The notes beneath the pieces are model-generated. The model saw only the letters and a list, made by a program, of their open reading frames with translations, was not told the origin of the DNA and searched no databases. Source: Fumia sp045121595 (GTDB lineage: Bacteria; Bacillota; Clostridia; Oscillospirales; Ruminococcaceae). From it: a stretch of DNA of 64,000 nucleotides. The stretch spans positions 124,001 through 188,000 of the forward strand of contig JBGVGI010000091.1 of assembly GCA_045121595.1 (NCBI GenBank). Reading direction: 5' to 3'. The translations under genes and the position numbers were made by a program. Of the stretch, positions 50,097-59,287 are shown piece after piece; positions within the stretch are counted from its first letter, which is position 1; every line of letters starts with the position of its first letter.

Positions 50097-50131
50097 AAAA
50101 AATCCCATTTTTAAAAAATGGGATTAATTTT
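50097..50131 (-). terminator. Terminator of the SGNH hydrolase pair
   Basis: AATCCCATTT (50101-50110) pairs with AAATGGGATT (50116-50125), preceded on the plus strand by a run of A, a T run for the minus-strand transcript. Confidence 0.82.
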
Positions 50132-51229
50132 TTATTTACTATTTTCCAAAGCTTCCTGCAAAACGGGTGCAATGGTTTCTGCCATACGATAAAAACCTAA
50201 ATCGTTGGGGTGACAGGAGTCTACTGTACAAGCGTCTCTGTCATATCCTGCAAAGAGGGATTGACCGTCAATATAATAAACGTTTTTGTCGCCTCTTTCC
50301 TTGGCGTTTCTGTAAGTTTTATGTATAACGGCACGGCGTTCGGATTTATCCCAGAGTTCTCCTTCACAATTCTCATAATAGTCCGGGAGAGTGATGAATA
50401 TTACGGGCAAATCGGGATTTTTCTCACGAACTTTTAAGAAAAATCTTTCGTGGGTTTCTTTAAGGGAGTCGATGGTATGAGAGTTATGGTCATAGTCCAT
50501 AACGAAAACACTCATCGGGAGATTTGCAATATGGTCTGCGATAACGTCTTCACCCAGAGCACTGCCCGAAAAGCCTAAGTTGATGTAGTCAAAGTCAAAT
50601 CTTCTTGAAAGGTGGCCCTGATAAGCGTTACCCGGACGGGATGCACAACCGCCCTGAGTAATGGAGCTACCATAGAAAACAACGGGTTTTTCGATTTTAT
50701 AACGTTTACCTTCACCGATTTTAGCGTCCTTCTGCAAACCGATATAAAGGTTTGTAACAGGGTTATAAAGCGGGAAATTCAAAGTAAGGTAACGCATTTT
50801 CTTGGTGGAAAATTCTATAATTGTTTCGTAACCTTTGGTGTCCATAGGTGCGAAAGCATCGGGGAGAAAGCTTCTTACATAAGTGCTTCCTATTTCACCG
50901 TCTTCGTAAAGGTCAAAACCTGCAACACCACATCTTGCCATATGGCTCATAGAGTTAAGCCAGGGCATTTCAACCTTGATTGCGATGTAATCGGAGTCGG
51001 TAGCAAAACGTACTCTGCCTCCTGCTGTGGAGTAGTTAAGTCTCTGTACGCCTTCGTTTGCGCCGTCACCTACTTCTTTGGGCATACGGATAAACTCAGG
51101 CTCATTTTTATAATCATAAAGACCGTACACCTTAAAAGGGTCTTCTCTCACGTCGAGGAAAACGATGTCTTCCTTGTCGATGGAAGTTATGATTTTTAAG
51201 TTCTTGTCAATTTCAGCAATGTTTTTCAT
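50132..51229 (-). CDS. SGNH/GDSL hydrolase, CE2-like two-domain type (copy 2)
   Basis: 365 residues. N-terminal jelly-roll-like domain (about 1-165) and a C-terminal SGNH domain with nucleophile Ser in 'FYGSSITQGGCASRPGN', Gly block 'NLGFSGSAL' and 'DSCHPNDLG' (catalytic Asp/His). Such enzymes remove acetyl groups from plant or host glycans. No signal peptide, so it acts inside the cell, perhaps on imported oligosaccharides. It is a tandem paralogue of the next gene, 3 nt apart. Confidence 0.88.
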   Translation of the reverse strand: MKNIAEIDKNLKIITSIDKEDIVFLDVREDPFKVYGLYDYKNEPEFIRMPKEVGDGANEGVQRLNYSTAGGRVRFATDSDYIAIKVEMPWLNSMSHMARCGVAGFDLYEDGEIGSTYVRSFLPDAFAPMDTKGYETIIEFSTKKMRYLTLNFPLYNPVTNLYIGLQKDAKIGEGKRYKIEKPVVFYGSSITQGGCASRPGNAYQGHLSRRFDFDYINLGFSGSALGEDVIADHIANLPMSVFVMDYDHNSHTIDSLKETHERFFLKVREKNPDLPVIFITLPDYYENCEGELWDKSERRAVIHKTYRNAKERGDKNVYYIDGQSLFAGYDRDACTVDSCHPNDLGFYRMAETIAPVLQEALENSK

Positions 51230-51232
51230 AAA

Positions 51233-52318
51233 TTACACCTCTTTAATATTTCCCAGAGCTTCTTCTAAAATTGGTTTTAATGCTCTTGCCATACAGAAAT
51301 GTCCTATGTCGTTAGGATGAATCATATCCACTGTAGCAGAGTCTCTTTCATCTTTCGTGAAGAATGAACTTCCGTCAATGAAGTAAACATTTTCATCGCC
51401 TTTTGCAACGGCATTTTCGTATGTTTTGAAGATAATGTCACGACGCTTTTCAAAGAATTTATCATTCTCCCTGAAAACGGGCGCGGACATAAAAATAACA
51501 GGTAAGTCGGGCATCTTTTCACGGAATTTCAAAAACATCTTTTCGTGTGTATTCTTAAGATATTCTGAATCAGGAGCATTCCAGTCATAGTCACAGACAA
51601 ATGCACTTATATCAAGTGTTGTCATATAATCAACTATACTGTCTTCTGCCTTGCCGTTACCTGAAAATCCTAAGTTTATATAGTCTATATCAAGACTTCT
51701 TGACAAATATCCCTGATAGCAAAGTCCGGGGCGTGAAACACACCCACCCTGGGTGATGGAACTACCGTAAAATAAAACGGGTTTTATATCCTTATATTTT
51801 TTGCCTTCTGTGATTTCAGCATCATTCTGAAGTCCTATATAGAGATTGTCAACGGGACTGTAAAGCGGAAAATTCAAAGTAAAATATCGTAATTTTCTGT
51901 CAGAAAACTCGATATAGGTTTCATAACCCTTCTGCTCAGAATCAACGGGTGGAAAAAAGCTTCTTTCATAAAGGCTCTCCCCTTCTCCGTCAATATATAT
52001 ATCAAATCCTGCAGAGCCCATAATAGTCATATGAGGAAAAACATAAGCCCTTGGCATCTGCACTTTGATTGCAATGTATTTTGAATCGGTAGCAAAACGC
52101 ACTCTCCCGCCTGCTGTTAGTGGAGTTAGCTCCTCTACACCTGGGCTTGTAGCCTTTGCAACGTCCATGGGCATTCTTAAAAATGAATTTTTATAATCAC
52201 AAAATCCGTAAAGATCAAAAGGTTTTTCTTTAACGTCCAAAAAAACTATATCATCTTTATCGATTGAAGTAATGATTTTAAGATTTTTATCTACACTGGC
52301 TACAGAATTCTTTTTCAT
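51233..52318 (-). CDS. SGNH/GDSL hydrolase, CE2-like two-domain type (copy 1)
   Basis: 361 residues with the same layout as its neighbour: N-terminal beta domain, then 'FYGSSITQGGCVSRPGLCYQ', 'NLGFSGNGK' and 'DMIHPNDIGH'. The two share long identical stretches across their lengths, for example 'KNLKIITSIDK' near the start. No signal peptide. It is first in the two-gene operon. Confidence 0.88.
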   Translation of the reverse strand: MKKNSVASVDKNLKIITSIDKDDIVFLDVKEKPFDLYGFCDYKNSFLRMPMDVAKATSPGVEELTPLTAGGRVRFATDSKYIAIKVQMPRAYVFPHMTIMGSAGFDIYIDGEGESLYERSFFPPVDSEQKGYETYIEFSDRKLRYFTLNFPLYSPVDNLYIGLQNDAEITEGKKYKDIKPVLFYGSSITQGGCVSRPGLCYQGYLSRSLDIDYINLGFSGNGKAEDSIVDYMTTLDISAFVCDYDWNAPDSEYLKNTHEKMFLKFREKMPDLPVIFMSAPVFRENDKFFEKRRDIIFKTYENAVAKGDENVYFIDGSSFFTKDERDSATVDMIHPNDIGHFCMARALKPILEEALGNIKEV

Positions 52319-52366
52319 TACATCACCTCAAAATAATTGTACAGCAAAATTATTATTTGTCAATAG

Positions 52367-52401
52367 AAAAAGCCGACAATATTTGATTTTGTCGGCTTTT
52401 T
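52367..52401 (-). terminator. Terminator of the sugar-nucleotide operon
   Basis: AAAAAGCCGACAA (52367-52379) and TTGTCGGCTTTTT (52389-52401) form a 13-bp perfect stem. Confidence 0.88.
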
Positions 52402-52415
52402 GTCATTTATTGTGC

Positions 52416-53831
52416 TTACAAGCCAAGAAATTCTCTCATTGTGCTTGTGATTTCAACAGCGCGTGTGTAGTTTTCCATTTCGCAGAAGATACGGATAAGA
52501 GGCTCTGTACCTGAGAAACGGCAGATAATCCAGCCACCGTTTTTGAAGTATACCTTACATCCGTCTGCATAGGAAACCTTTTCAACTTCTTCGTCGAATA
52601 CGGGGAGTTTCTTTTCATTGAAGAGAAGGTTGTTGAGTTCCTGTTTCTTTTCTTCGGAGAAACGGCAGTCGTACTCACTCATTTCGCAGTTGCCGTATGT
52701 TTCCTTGATTTCTTTAAGGATAGCGTTTAAGGGTTTACCGATAGCACAAGTCATTTCAACGAGCAAAGCAGCGGCATAGATACCGTCTTTACCGCTGATG
52801 TGACCTTTAACAGTAAGACCACCTGAGCTTTCGCCACCGATGATAGCACCCTTTTCGTCCATTTTTTCGGAAATCCATTTAAAACCAACGGGAACTTCGT
52901 GGCATTTCTGACCGAAGCTTTCAGCAAGACGGTCAAGAAGATGAGTTGTAGCGATATTTCTTACACAGTCACCTTTCCAGCCTTTATATTTAACAAGGTA
53001 GTAGTAAAGCAAAACGAGAATATCGTTGGGGTGGATAAATCTGCCTTCGGAGTCGATAAGACCGATTCTGTCAGCATCGCCGTCGGTACCGATACCGAGG
53101 TCGTAACCGCCTTCAACAACCATCTGTGAAAGATGTGCAAGTGTTTTGGAAGAAGGAGAAGGAAGTCTTCCGCCAAACAAAGCATCGTGACGTTCATGGA
53201 TAACGTCAACGTTACAACGGCAGGTTAAAAGAATTGTCTGCAAGGAAGTTTTGGAAACACCGAACATGGGGTCCAAAAGAATCTTCACGTGCTTGTTTTT
53301 GATAGTATCAATGTCGATTACGGCTAAGATACTGTCAATATAATCATTCATAGGGTCGATGATTTCAACAATGCCTTTACCAACTGCTTCGTCAAAATCC
53401 ATAGTTTTAACGTCTGTAACCTTTTCGATATAAGCTTCAATATCGTTTGTTACTTCCTTGGTAGCATCTCTGCCGCCTTCTGTAAACACCTTAACACCGT
53501 TATATTCAGCGGGGTTATGGGAAGCAGTAACAGCCATACCGTATTTTGTTTTGGTCTGTTTTACAACGTACATGATAAGGGGTGTGGGAGCTTCTACGTC
53601 GATAAGCTGAACGGGAACATTGTTAGCAGCTAAAACAGAAGCAATCCACTGAGAACCGATGTCGGAGAGAAAACGTCTGTCATAACCGATTACAACAGGA
53701 GTGTTCTCAACCTTTTCATCTTTCATTTTATTTACAAGAGCCTGAGCCAAAAGCTCAAGGTTTGCTTTTGTAAATTCATCACCGATAATTGCGCGGAATC
53801 CGCCGGTACCGAATTTTATCATCTCTTTCAT
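52416..53831 (-). CDS. Phosphohexomutase (phosphoglucomutase/phosphomannomutase family)
   Basis: 471 residues. The phosphoserine loop 'TASHNPAEYNGVKVF' (about 102), metal loop 'GIGTDGDADRIG' and sugar-binding 'IGGESSGGL' are present. The enzyme swaps phosphate between C6 and C1 of a hexose. It is the last of three genes with a nucleotidyltransferase and a sugar kinase, suggesting NDP-sugar formation or salvage. Specificity for glucose, mannose or a hexosamine cannot be decided. Confidence 0.92.
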   Translation of the reverse strand: MKEMIKFGTGGFRAIIGDEFTKANLELLAQALVNKMKDEKVENTPVVIGYDRRFLSDIGSQWIASVLAANNVPVQLIDVEAPTPLIMYVVKQTKTKYGMAVTASHNPAEYNGVKVFTEGGRDATKEVTNDIEAYIEKVTDVKTMDFDEAVGKGIVEIIDPMNDYIDSILAVIDIDTIKNKHVKILLDPMFGVSKTSLQTILLTCRCNVDVIHERHDALFGGRLPSPSSKTLAHLSQMVVEGGYDLGIGTDGDADRIGLIDSEGRFIHPNDILVLLYYYLVKYKGWKGDCVRNIATTHLLDRLAESFGQKCHEVPVGFKWISEKMDEKGAIIGGESSGGLTVKGHISGKDGIYAAALLVEMTCAIGKPLNAILKEIKETYGNCEMSEYDCRFSEEKKQELNNLLFNEKKLPVFDEEVEKVSYADGCKVYFKNGGWIICRFSGTEPLIRIFCEMENYTRAVEITSTMREFLGL

Positions 53832-53840
53832 CTCCTATAA

Positions 53841-54572
53841 TTAAGCTTTTAAAAGTCCTTCACAAAGTGCCAAATCTTCGGGAGTATTTACACCCAAGAT
53901 TTCGGTATCATCGTGAGTTGTGTAAGTACCGATTTTGTAGCCTTTGCTCATCATAATGGAAGGAACGTCTGTAAGATAATATTCACCCTGAGCGTTGTTG
54001 CTCTTGAGTTCTTTTAAGCAGTCAAAAAGTTTTTTGCTGTCAAATACGTAGATACCAACGTTGAGCTCTGTAATAGCTTTCTGTTCGGGTGTGCAGTCTT
54101 TATCCTCAACAACACCTGTAAAGGAGCCGTTTTCGTCACGGATAATTCTTCCGTATGCAAGACCTTTATCGGAAACACCTGTAAGGATTGTGCAGTCGTT
54201 TTTCTCAGATGCGTGAACTTCTGCGAGTTTTTCATAAGTTTCCTTTTTAAACATTGGCATATCGCCGTAGCAAACGAGCACGGGGCCGTCGTAATCAACA
54301 AAAGCTTCTTTTGCACAGTTTACTGCGTGACCTGTACCGAGCTGTTCGTCCTGAACTGCGAAGGTAAAACCGTCTTTAAATGCATCGAATACCATTTCTT
54401 TTTTGTAACCTGCAACGATGCAGATATCTTTTTTGTCACCGATGAAGCCAAGATTTTCAACAACGTAACGAAGCAAGGGTTTGCCGTTTGCTTCTCTTAA
54501 AACCTTAGGTGCGTTGAATTTTTCGGATAAAAGTCTTTTACCTTTACCTGCTGCCAAAATAATTGCTCTCAT
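53841..54572 (-). CDS. Sugar-1-phosphate nucleotidyltransferase (GlmU N-domain-like)
   Basis: 243 residues. 'IILAAGKGKRL' at the start, then 'QDEQLGTGHAVNCAKEAF', 'VCYGDMPMFK', 'YGRIIRDENGSFTGVVEDKD' and 'NNAQGEYYLTDVPSIM', all as in the uridylyltransferase domain of GlmU. The acetyltransferase left-handed helix domain of GlmU is missing, so only NDP-sugar synthesis (probably UDP-linked) is expected. It lies between the kinase and the mutase. Confidence 0.9.
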   Translation of the reverse strand: MRAIILAAGKGKRLLSEKFNAPKVLREANGKPLLRYVVENLGFIGDKKDICIVAGYKKEMVFDAFKDGFTFAVQDEQLGTGHAVNCAKEAFVDYDGPVLVCYGDMPMFKKETYEKLAEVHASEKNDCTILTGVSDKGLAYGRIIRDENGSFTGVVEDKDCTPEQKAITELNVGIYVFDSKKLFDCLKELKSNNAQGEYYLTDVPSIMMSKGYKIGTYTTHDDTEILGVNTPEDLALCEGLLKA

Positions 54573-54583
54573 TTTTCTTCCTC

Positions 54584-55693
54584 CTAATCTTCTACTGTAA
54601 CGCCTTTATCCTGTTTTAAAACCATAGCAGGATAGCCCATATCATTAACTGCTTTTACGATAGCCTCTGCCTTTTCAACGGGAGCATAGCAGTACATACA
54701 TCCGCCACCGCCTGAGCCGTTGAATTTACCGCCGTAAGCACCATTTGCAATAGCAGTTTCAAGTACCTTGTCGATAATCGGTGTGGAAATCTGCAAACCT
54801 TCAGCAAGATTTTTGTGCTGACGGCTTAAAAGTGCACCGAGTTTTACGTCGTCGATGTTGCCACTTTCAAACATAGCGAGTGCTTCTCTCTGAACGTGGT
54901 AGTTATCGATATTTGCTCTTACTTTTCTCTGATGGAACTCATCAAGAGTATCAACGTATTTTTCAAGTTCGGGATTGTTATAGAAATCTTTAATGGAAGT
55001 AATTCCGTACTTATTAAGGTCTTTGATAGCTTCCTGAGTAGGATATTTGGAGTCACCTAAAACCTTGATTGTGTCTTTCTGCTGCAACGAGTCAAACAAA
55101 ATAAAGCAACCTTTTAAGTCAACGTCAAGCTTTGTGGGTTCAACGCCGTTTGAGAAATCGATATGTACAAGTCCACCGAGTGCAGATGCGTACTGGTCCA
55201 TCATACCGCCGGGTTCGTTGAATTCTTCAACCTCAGCTTTCCATGCAAGCATTGCCATAAGCTTTGCATCGTTTGCTTTTTCTCTGTCACAAAGAGCAAC
55301 TAAAGTTGTTGTGAGTACCAAAATCATTGTAGTGGAAGAACACATACCCTTACCAATCGGGATTTCAGAATCCATAATAACGTCGGCACCAACAAGGTTG
55401 AAACCTGCTTTTTTAAGCACGTTAACGATGGATTTGAAGTAGTCACGGCTGTTTTCGTACTTTAAGTCCTCAGCCATATTGATAGAGTACTCTTCGTACT
55501 TGTTATCAACGTTCTTTGCGCCGAGCTCACTGATGGATTTATCACGGATTTTGATGTTGAGCATCATATCGTCACGTTTTTCTGCTTTTGTGGAAAAACG
55601 AAGGTTGATGCCTGCTGCGATAACTTCAAGTCCTAAGTAGTCCTGATGTTCACCAAAAAGACAAATTCTGCTGGGTGTGGAAACTTTCAACAT
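54584..55693 (-). CDS. GHMP-family sugar kinase (galactokinase-like)
   Basis: 369 residues. 'TPSRICLFGEHQDYLGLEVI' at the N-terminus is the galactokinase-like signature; GHMP motif 2 is 'PIGKGMCSSTTM'; motif 3 is 'GGKFNGSGGGGCMYC'. It phosphorylates a sugar at C1. The next gene would charge the product with a nucleotide. The sugar (galactose, an N-acetylhexosamine or fucose-like) is not shown by sequence. Confidence 0.87.
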   Translation of the reverse strand: MLKVSTPSRICLFGEHQDYLGLEVIAAGINLRFSTKAEKRDDMMLNIKIRDKSISELGAKNVDNKYEEYSINMAEDLKYENSRDYFKSIVNVLKKAGFNLVGADVIMDSEIPIGKGMCSSTTMILVLTTTLVALCDREKANDAKLMAMLAWKAEVEEFNEPGGMMDQYASALGGLVHIDFSNGVEPTKLDVDLKGCFILFDSLQQKDTIKVLGDSKYPTQEAIKDLNKYGITSIKDFYNNPELEKYVDTLDEFHQRKVRANIDNYHVQREALAMFESGNIDDVKLGALLSRQHKNLAEGLQISTPIIDKVLETAIANGAYGGKFNGSGGGGCMYCYAPVEKAEAIVKAVNDMGYPAMVLKQDKGVTVED

Positions 55694-55854
55694 AATATTA
55701 CCTCCAAAAATAAGTTGGGGAAAGCCAATATAATAATTATATTATACACCATAAAAAAACTAAATAGTTTAAGATATTTTAGACAGTATTCAGTTTTTTA
55801 TAGTAATTTTAACATTTTTTAGGAAAAATTGCAAATTTCTCGACTCATAAAGCA

Positions 55855-55884
55855 AAAAGAGCTCCCTTTAAAAAAGGGAGCCTT
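55855..55884 (-). terminator. Terminator after nrdG
   Basis: GCTCCCTTT (55861-55869) pairs with AAAGGGAGC (55873-55881); on the minus strand TCTTTTTGC follows. Confidence 0.82.
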
Positions 55885-55887
55885 TGA

Positions 55888-56430
55888 TTATTTATATCTG
55901 TTTCTTTCGGAGACTTCGTGTTCGGGGGCTAAGATAACTTCACCCCTGCGGAAAGTCTTTTTAAGGTCTATGTAACGTTGATTTTTGCTTCCGCGGTAAC
56001 GTAAAGTAAGGTCACGCTCAGCTAAGATAAAGGGGCCGTCAACAAGATAGTCGCAGACAGAAAGCAAGTCACTGACTCCCTTATCCTCTTTGGCTTTTTC
56101 CTGAAGTTGTTCCAAAGTCCAGCCCGAATAACTCATAATATCGAGTTTCATACCCCTTATTTCCTTGATTTTTCTGCCAAGCTCTGCGAAAGCTTCCGCC
56201 TGACAGAAAGGCTCACCACCCGAGAAGGTGACGCCCTGCAAAAGAGGATTTTTCTTTATAGCATCGATAATCTTGTCAAGCTCGATTTCATAACCGCCCT
56301 CAAAATCGTGGGTATGGGGGTTATGACACCCGGGACAGTTATGTGGGCAACCCTGACAGAATATTACAAATCGCAGTCCTTTGCCGTCAACGATAGACTC
56401 TTTAACGACACCTGCTATTCTTAATGTCAT
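55888..56430 (-). CDS. nrdG: Anaerobic ribonucleotide reductase activating protein (radical SAM)
   Basis: 180 residues. The 4Fe-4S site is 'CPHNCPGC' (CX3CX2C) near residues 27-34, and 'GVTFSGGEPFCQAEAF' binds SAM. NrdG makes the glycyl radical on NrdD using S-adenosylmethionine and an electron from flavodoxin. It lies downstream of nrdD with a hairpin between. It needs anaerobic conditions. Confidence 0.95.
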   Translation of the reverse strand: MTLRIAGVVKESIVDGKGLRFVIFCQGCPHNCPGCHNPHTHDFEGGYEIELDKIIDAIKKNPLLQGVTFSGGEPFCQAEAFAELGRKIKEIRGMKLDIMSYSGWTLEQLQEKAKEDKGVSDLLSVCDYLVDGPFILAERDLTLRYRGSKNQRYIDLKKTFRRGEVILAPEHEVSERNRYK

Positions 56431-56450
56431 TTAAATTCTCCTTACGGGAT

Positions 56451-56478
56451 AAAAACCTGCCCTTACGGACAGGTTTTT
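56451..56478 (-). terminator. Hairpin between nrdD and nrdG
   Basis: AAAAACCTG (56451-56459) pairs with CAGGTTTTT (56470-56478). It sits inside the probable nrdD-nrdG transcript and would lower NrdG relative to NrdD, as NrdG is needed in smaller amounts. Confidence 0.65.
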
Positions 56479-56484
56479 AAGTTT

Positions 56485-58833
56485 TTAAAGTGTTTCCATT
56501 GAGTCAGCAGAGTTTACAGAGTGTTTAACACGATCTTCAACTTCGGAGCGTTTAGCGTCGTTAAAGTTATCGAGTGTACCTACAAGGTAACCTGTAATTC
56601 TTCTGATTCTTTCAAATTTTCCTCCGCCTTCGTTTTCTTTACGATGACACTGAGGACATTCGTTGCCGATGATACCTGTGTATCCGCAAACGGGGTCGCG
56701 GTCAACGGGATGGTTGATAGAACCATAACCGATACCGGATTCCTTCATATAACGTACAACCTGTTCGAAAGCTTCAAGGTTTTCGCAGGGGTCACCATCA
56801 AGTTCAACGTAAGAGATATGACCGCCGTTTGTGAGGTTGTGGTAAGGAGCTTCGAGTTTAATCTTATTGAATGCGGAGCAAGGATAGTAAACGGGAACGT
56901 GGAAGGAGTTTGTATAGTATTCGCGGTCTGTGATACCTTTGATTTCACCGAATACTTTCTTATCCATACGTACAAATCTACCGGAAAGTCCTTCAGCGGG
57001 AGTACCGATAAGGGAGAAGTTCATACCATATTCTTCGGTTGCTTCGTCCATTCTCTTTCTCATATAACCGATGATTTCAAGACCCAAGTTCTGAGCTTCC
57101 TTTGATTCACCGTGGTGTTTGCCGATAAGCGCTTTAAGACATTCAGCAAGACCGATAAAACCTAAGGTGAGAGTACCCTGTTTTAATACTTCGCCAACAG
57201 TATCGTTAGGACCTAAGTCATCAGAACCTGCCCATACGCCCTGACCCATAAGGAAGGGGTAGTTACGGACTTTCTTACCAGCCTGGATTTTATAACGTGC
57301 CAAAAGCTGATCTATAACGAGGTCAACCATCTTAGCAAGAGAATCAAAGAATGCGTCAACATTTCCGTTTGCCTTGATAGCAAGACGGGGCAAGTTGATA
57401 GAAGTAAAGCTTAAGTTACCTCTGCCTGTAACAACTTCGTTGTCGGGGTTAGCGGGGTTAGCAATAACACGTGTACGGCAACCCATATATGCACATTCTG
57501 TTTCGGGACGGCCTTCTTTATAATAACGGATGTTAAAGGGTGCGTCGATGAAGGAGAAGTTCGGGAAAAGACGTTTTGCAGAAACTTCGATAGCAAGTTT
57601 ATAAAGGTCGTAGTTGGGATCACCAGGGTTGTAGTTTACGCCTTCTTTAACCTTAAAGATGTGAATCGGGAAGATAGGTGTTTCGCCGTTACCAAGACCT
57701 GCCTGAGTAGCAAGAAGGATGTTCTTTGTAACCATTCTTCCTTCGGGAGTGATATCTGTACCGTAGTTAAGAGAGGAGAAAGGAACCTGAGCACCTGCAC
57801 GGGAGTGCATTGTGTTTAAGTTGTGAACGAGTGCTTCCATAGCCTGATACGTAGCTTTGTCAGTTTCTTTAACTGCTTCTTTTACAGCAAATTTCTGAAC
57901 TTTTTCGGCAGCCTTTTCGTCAAGACCCAAGCTCAGAAGTTTAGCTTTTTCAGCTTCAAGATATCCGTTACCGAAATTGAGAACGGGTTTTACGTCTTTT
58001 TCAGCCAAAATTTCATCTGCAATCTTTCTTGCAGTTTCTTCTGCATTTTCATATCCACAAACGAGTTCGAGTGCTTTGCCAACGTTTACTCTGTAACGTT
58101 TTGCAAAAGTTTTTCTTACGCCGTCTGCAAGGTAGTAATCGAAGTTCGGGATACTCTGTCCGCCGTGCTGATCGTTCTGGTTAGCCTGAATAGCGATACA
58201 AGCAAGTGCAGAGTAGCTTGAAATATCGTTGGGTTCACGTAAGAAACCGTGACCTGTGGAAAATCCGTTATGGAAAAGTTTCTTAAGGTCAATCTGGCAA
58301 CATGTTGTTGTCAAAGTCAAAAAGTCAAGGTCGTGAATGTGGATGTCACCATTTGTATGAGCTTTTGCGTGGTCAGGGTCAAGTACGTACATTTCATAGA
58401 ACTGTTTTGCACCCTCAGAACCGTATTTAAGCATCGAGCCCATTGCGGTATCACCGTCGATGTTTGCGTTTTCACGTTTTAAGTCAACTTCTTCTGCAGA
58501 TTTAAAGGTAAGGTCCTCGTAAATCTTCATAAGTTTTGTATTCATTTCACGGATTCTTGTACGTTCAGCACGATAAAGAATGTAAACTTTAGCAGTTCTT
58601 GCGTGACCTTTTTCAACAAGCACCTTTTCAACCGAGTCCTGAATGAATTCTACGGTAGGCACTTTATCGGGACAGTTTTTCTCAACGTAGTCAACTACCT
58701 CCTGTGCAAGTGCGAAAGCGGCATCATAATCGTTACCACCTGTAGCCTGAGCTGCCTTGAAAATTGCATTAGTAATCTTTTCGATATTAAATGCTACTTC
58801 ACGTCCGTCACGTTTTTTGATTTTAGTAATCAT
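56485..58833 (-). CDS. nrdD: Anaerobic ribonucleoside-triphosphate reductase
   Basis: 782 residues from the ATG at 58833, after GAAAGGA. An ATP-cone (about 3-95, 'ITKIKKRDGREVAFNIEKIT') comes first, then the catalytic barrel. A zinc-binding C-terminus ('CGYTGIIGNECPQCHRKE') and the glycyl radical site in 'RITGYLVGTLDNF', about 30-35 residues from the end. It reduces NTPs to dNTPs without oxygen. The promoter carries two NrdR-like boxes. Confidence 0.97.
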   Translation of the reverse strand: MITKIKKRDGREVAFNIEKITNAIFKAAQATGGNDYDAAFALAQEVVDYVEKNCPDKVPTVEFIQDSVEKVLVEKGHARTAKVYILYRAERTRIREMNTKLMKIYEDLTFKSAEEVDLKRENANIDGDTAMGSMLKYGSEGAKQFYEMYVLDPDHAKAHTNGDIHIHDLDFLTLTTTCCQIDLKKLFHNGFSTGHGFLREPNDISSYSALACIAIQANQNDQHGGQSIPNFDYYLADGVRKTFAKRYRVNVGKALELVCGYENAEETARKIADEILAEKDVKPVLNFGNGYLEAEKAKLLSLGLDEKAAEKVQKFAVKEAVKETDKATYQAMEALVHNLNTMHSRAGAQVPFSSLNYGTDITPEGRMVTKNILLATQAGLGNGETPIFPIHIFKVKEGVNYNPGDPNYDLYKLAIEVSAKRLFPNFSFIDAPFNIRYYKEGRPETECAYMGCRTRVIANPANPDNEVVTGRGNLSFTSINLPRLAIKANGNVDAFFDSLAKMVDLVIDQLLARYKIQAGKKVRNYPFLMGQGVWAGSDDLGPNDTVGEVLKQGTLTLGFIGLAECLKALIGKHHGESKEAQNLGLEIIGYMRKRMDEATEEYGMNFSLIGTPAEGLSGRFVRMDKKVFGEIKGITDREYYTNSFHVPVYYPCSAFNKIKLEAPYHNLTNGGHISYVELDGDPCENLEAFEQVVRYMKESGIGYGSINHPVDRDPVCGYTGIIGNECPQCHRKENEGGGKFERIRRITGYLVGTLDNFNDAKRSEVEDRVKHSVNSADSMETL

Positions 58834-58914
58834 AATAAGCATCCTTTCTTGTCTTTTATCAAGCAAAACACCAATAAGTAAGTTGTTTTAAAATAGTCGT
58901 AAAAAAGCATCAAA

Positions 58915-58930
58915 CCACAATATATAGTGT
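58915..58930. promoter_or_regulatory. NrdR box 1 (candidate)
   Basis: CCACAATATATAGTGT matches the NrdR consensus aCACwATATATwGTGt at all core positions. It lies just downstream of the nrdD -10 box. Confidence 0.72.
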
Positions 58931-58950
58931 ATCACTGCTCGTTGATGTCT

Positions 58951-58979
58951 ATTATATAGTATATTTTGTGGTGTGTCAA
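58951..58979 (-). promoter_or_regulatory. nrdD promoter
   Basis: On the minus strand TTGACA (58979-58974), a 17-nt spacer, and TATAAT (58956-58951): consensus in both boxes. Confidence 0.87.
58956..58971. promoter_or_regulatory. NrdR box 2 (candidate, weaker)
   Basis: ATAGTATATTTTGTGG lies in the -35/-10 spacer and agrees partly with the consensus. It starts 41 bp from box 1, close to four helix turns, so both faces align. NrdR binds box pairs to repress RNR genes. Confidence 0.55.
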
Positions 58980-59287
58980 TAGCTTTCATATACTTTTTTT
59001 GTATATTTTATTTTTCTATATATTGCACAAAAAACAAAAGAAAAATTGGGCAAAGTAAATTATAAATATCAAATTCTGTATCCCTATCGTTTACAGATAG
59101 TATTTTTTGTTCTCCCTGAACGGATTTTTAACCCTGAAAATGTCGAAAAAAATTGTAATACAAAAAATTTTCTCGTTTTTTGTGACAATTGCCATAAAAA
59201 AATTTGAAAATATATTAAAAAAACTCTTTCATTTTTAATTATAATGTGGTATACTATGAATGTTAAAAATATAAAAGGGGTGTCGCT

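Larger units (their letters stand above)
58834..59287. other. 454-bp divergent region between nrdD and murA
   Basis: The nrdD promoter and NrdR-like boxes are at 58915-58979. The A+T-rich remainder (58980-59287) holds a candidate murA -10 box (TATACT near 59250, no clear -35) and a ribosome site (AAAAGGGG) before the TTG start. Frames here are short and lack ribosome sites. I see no further gene. Confidence 0.6.
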
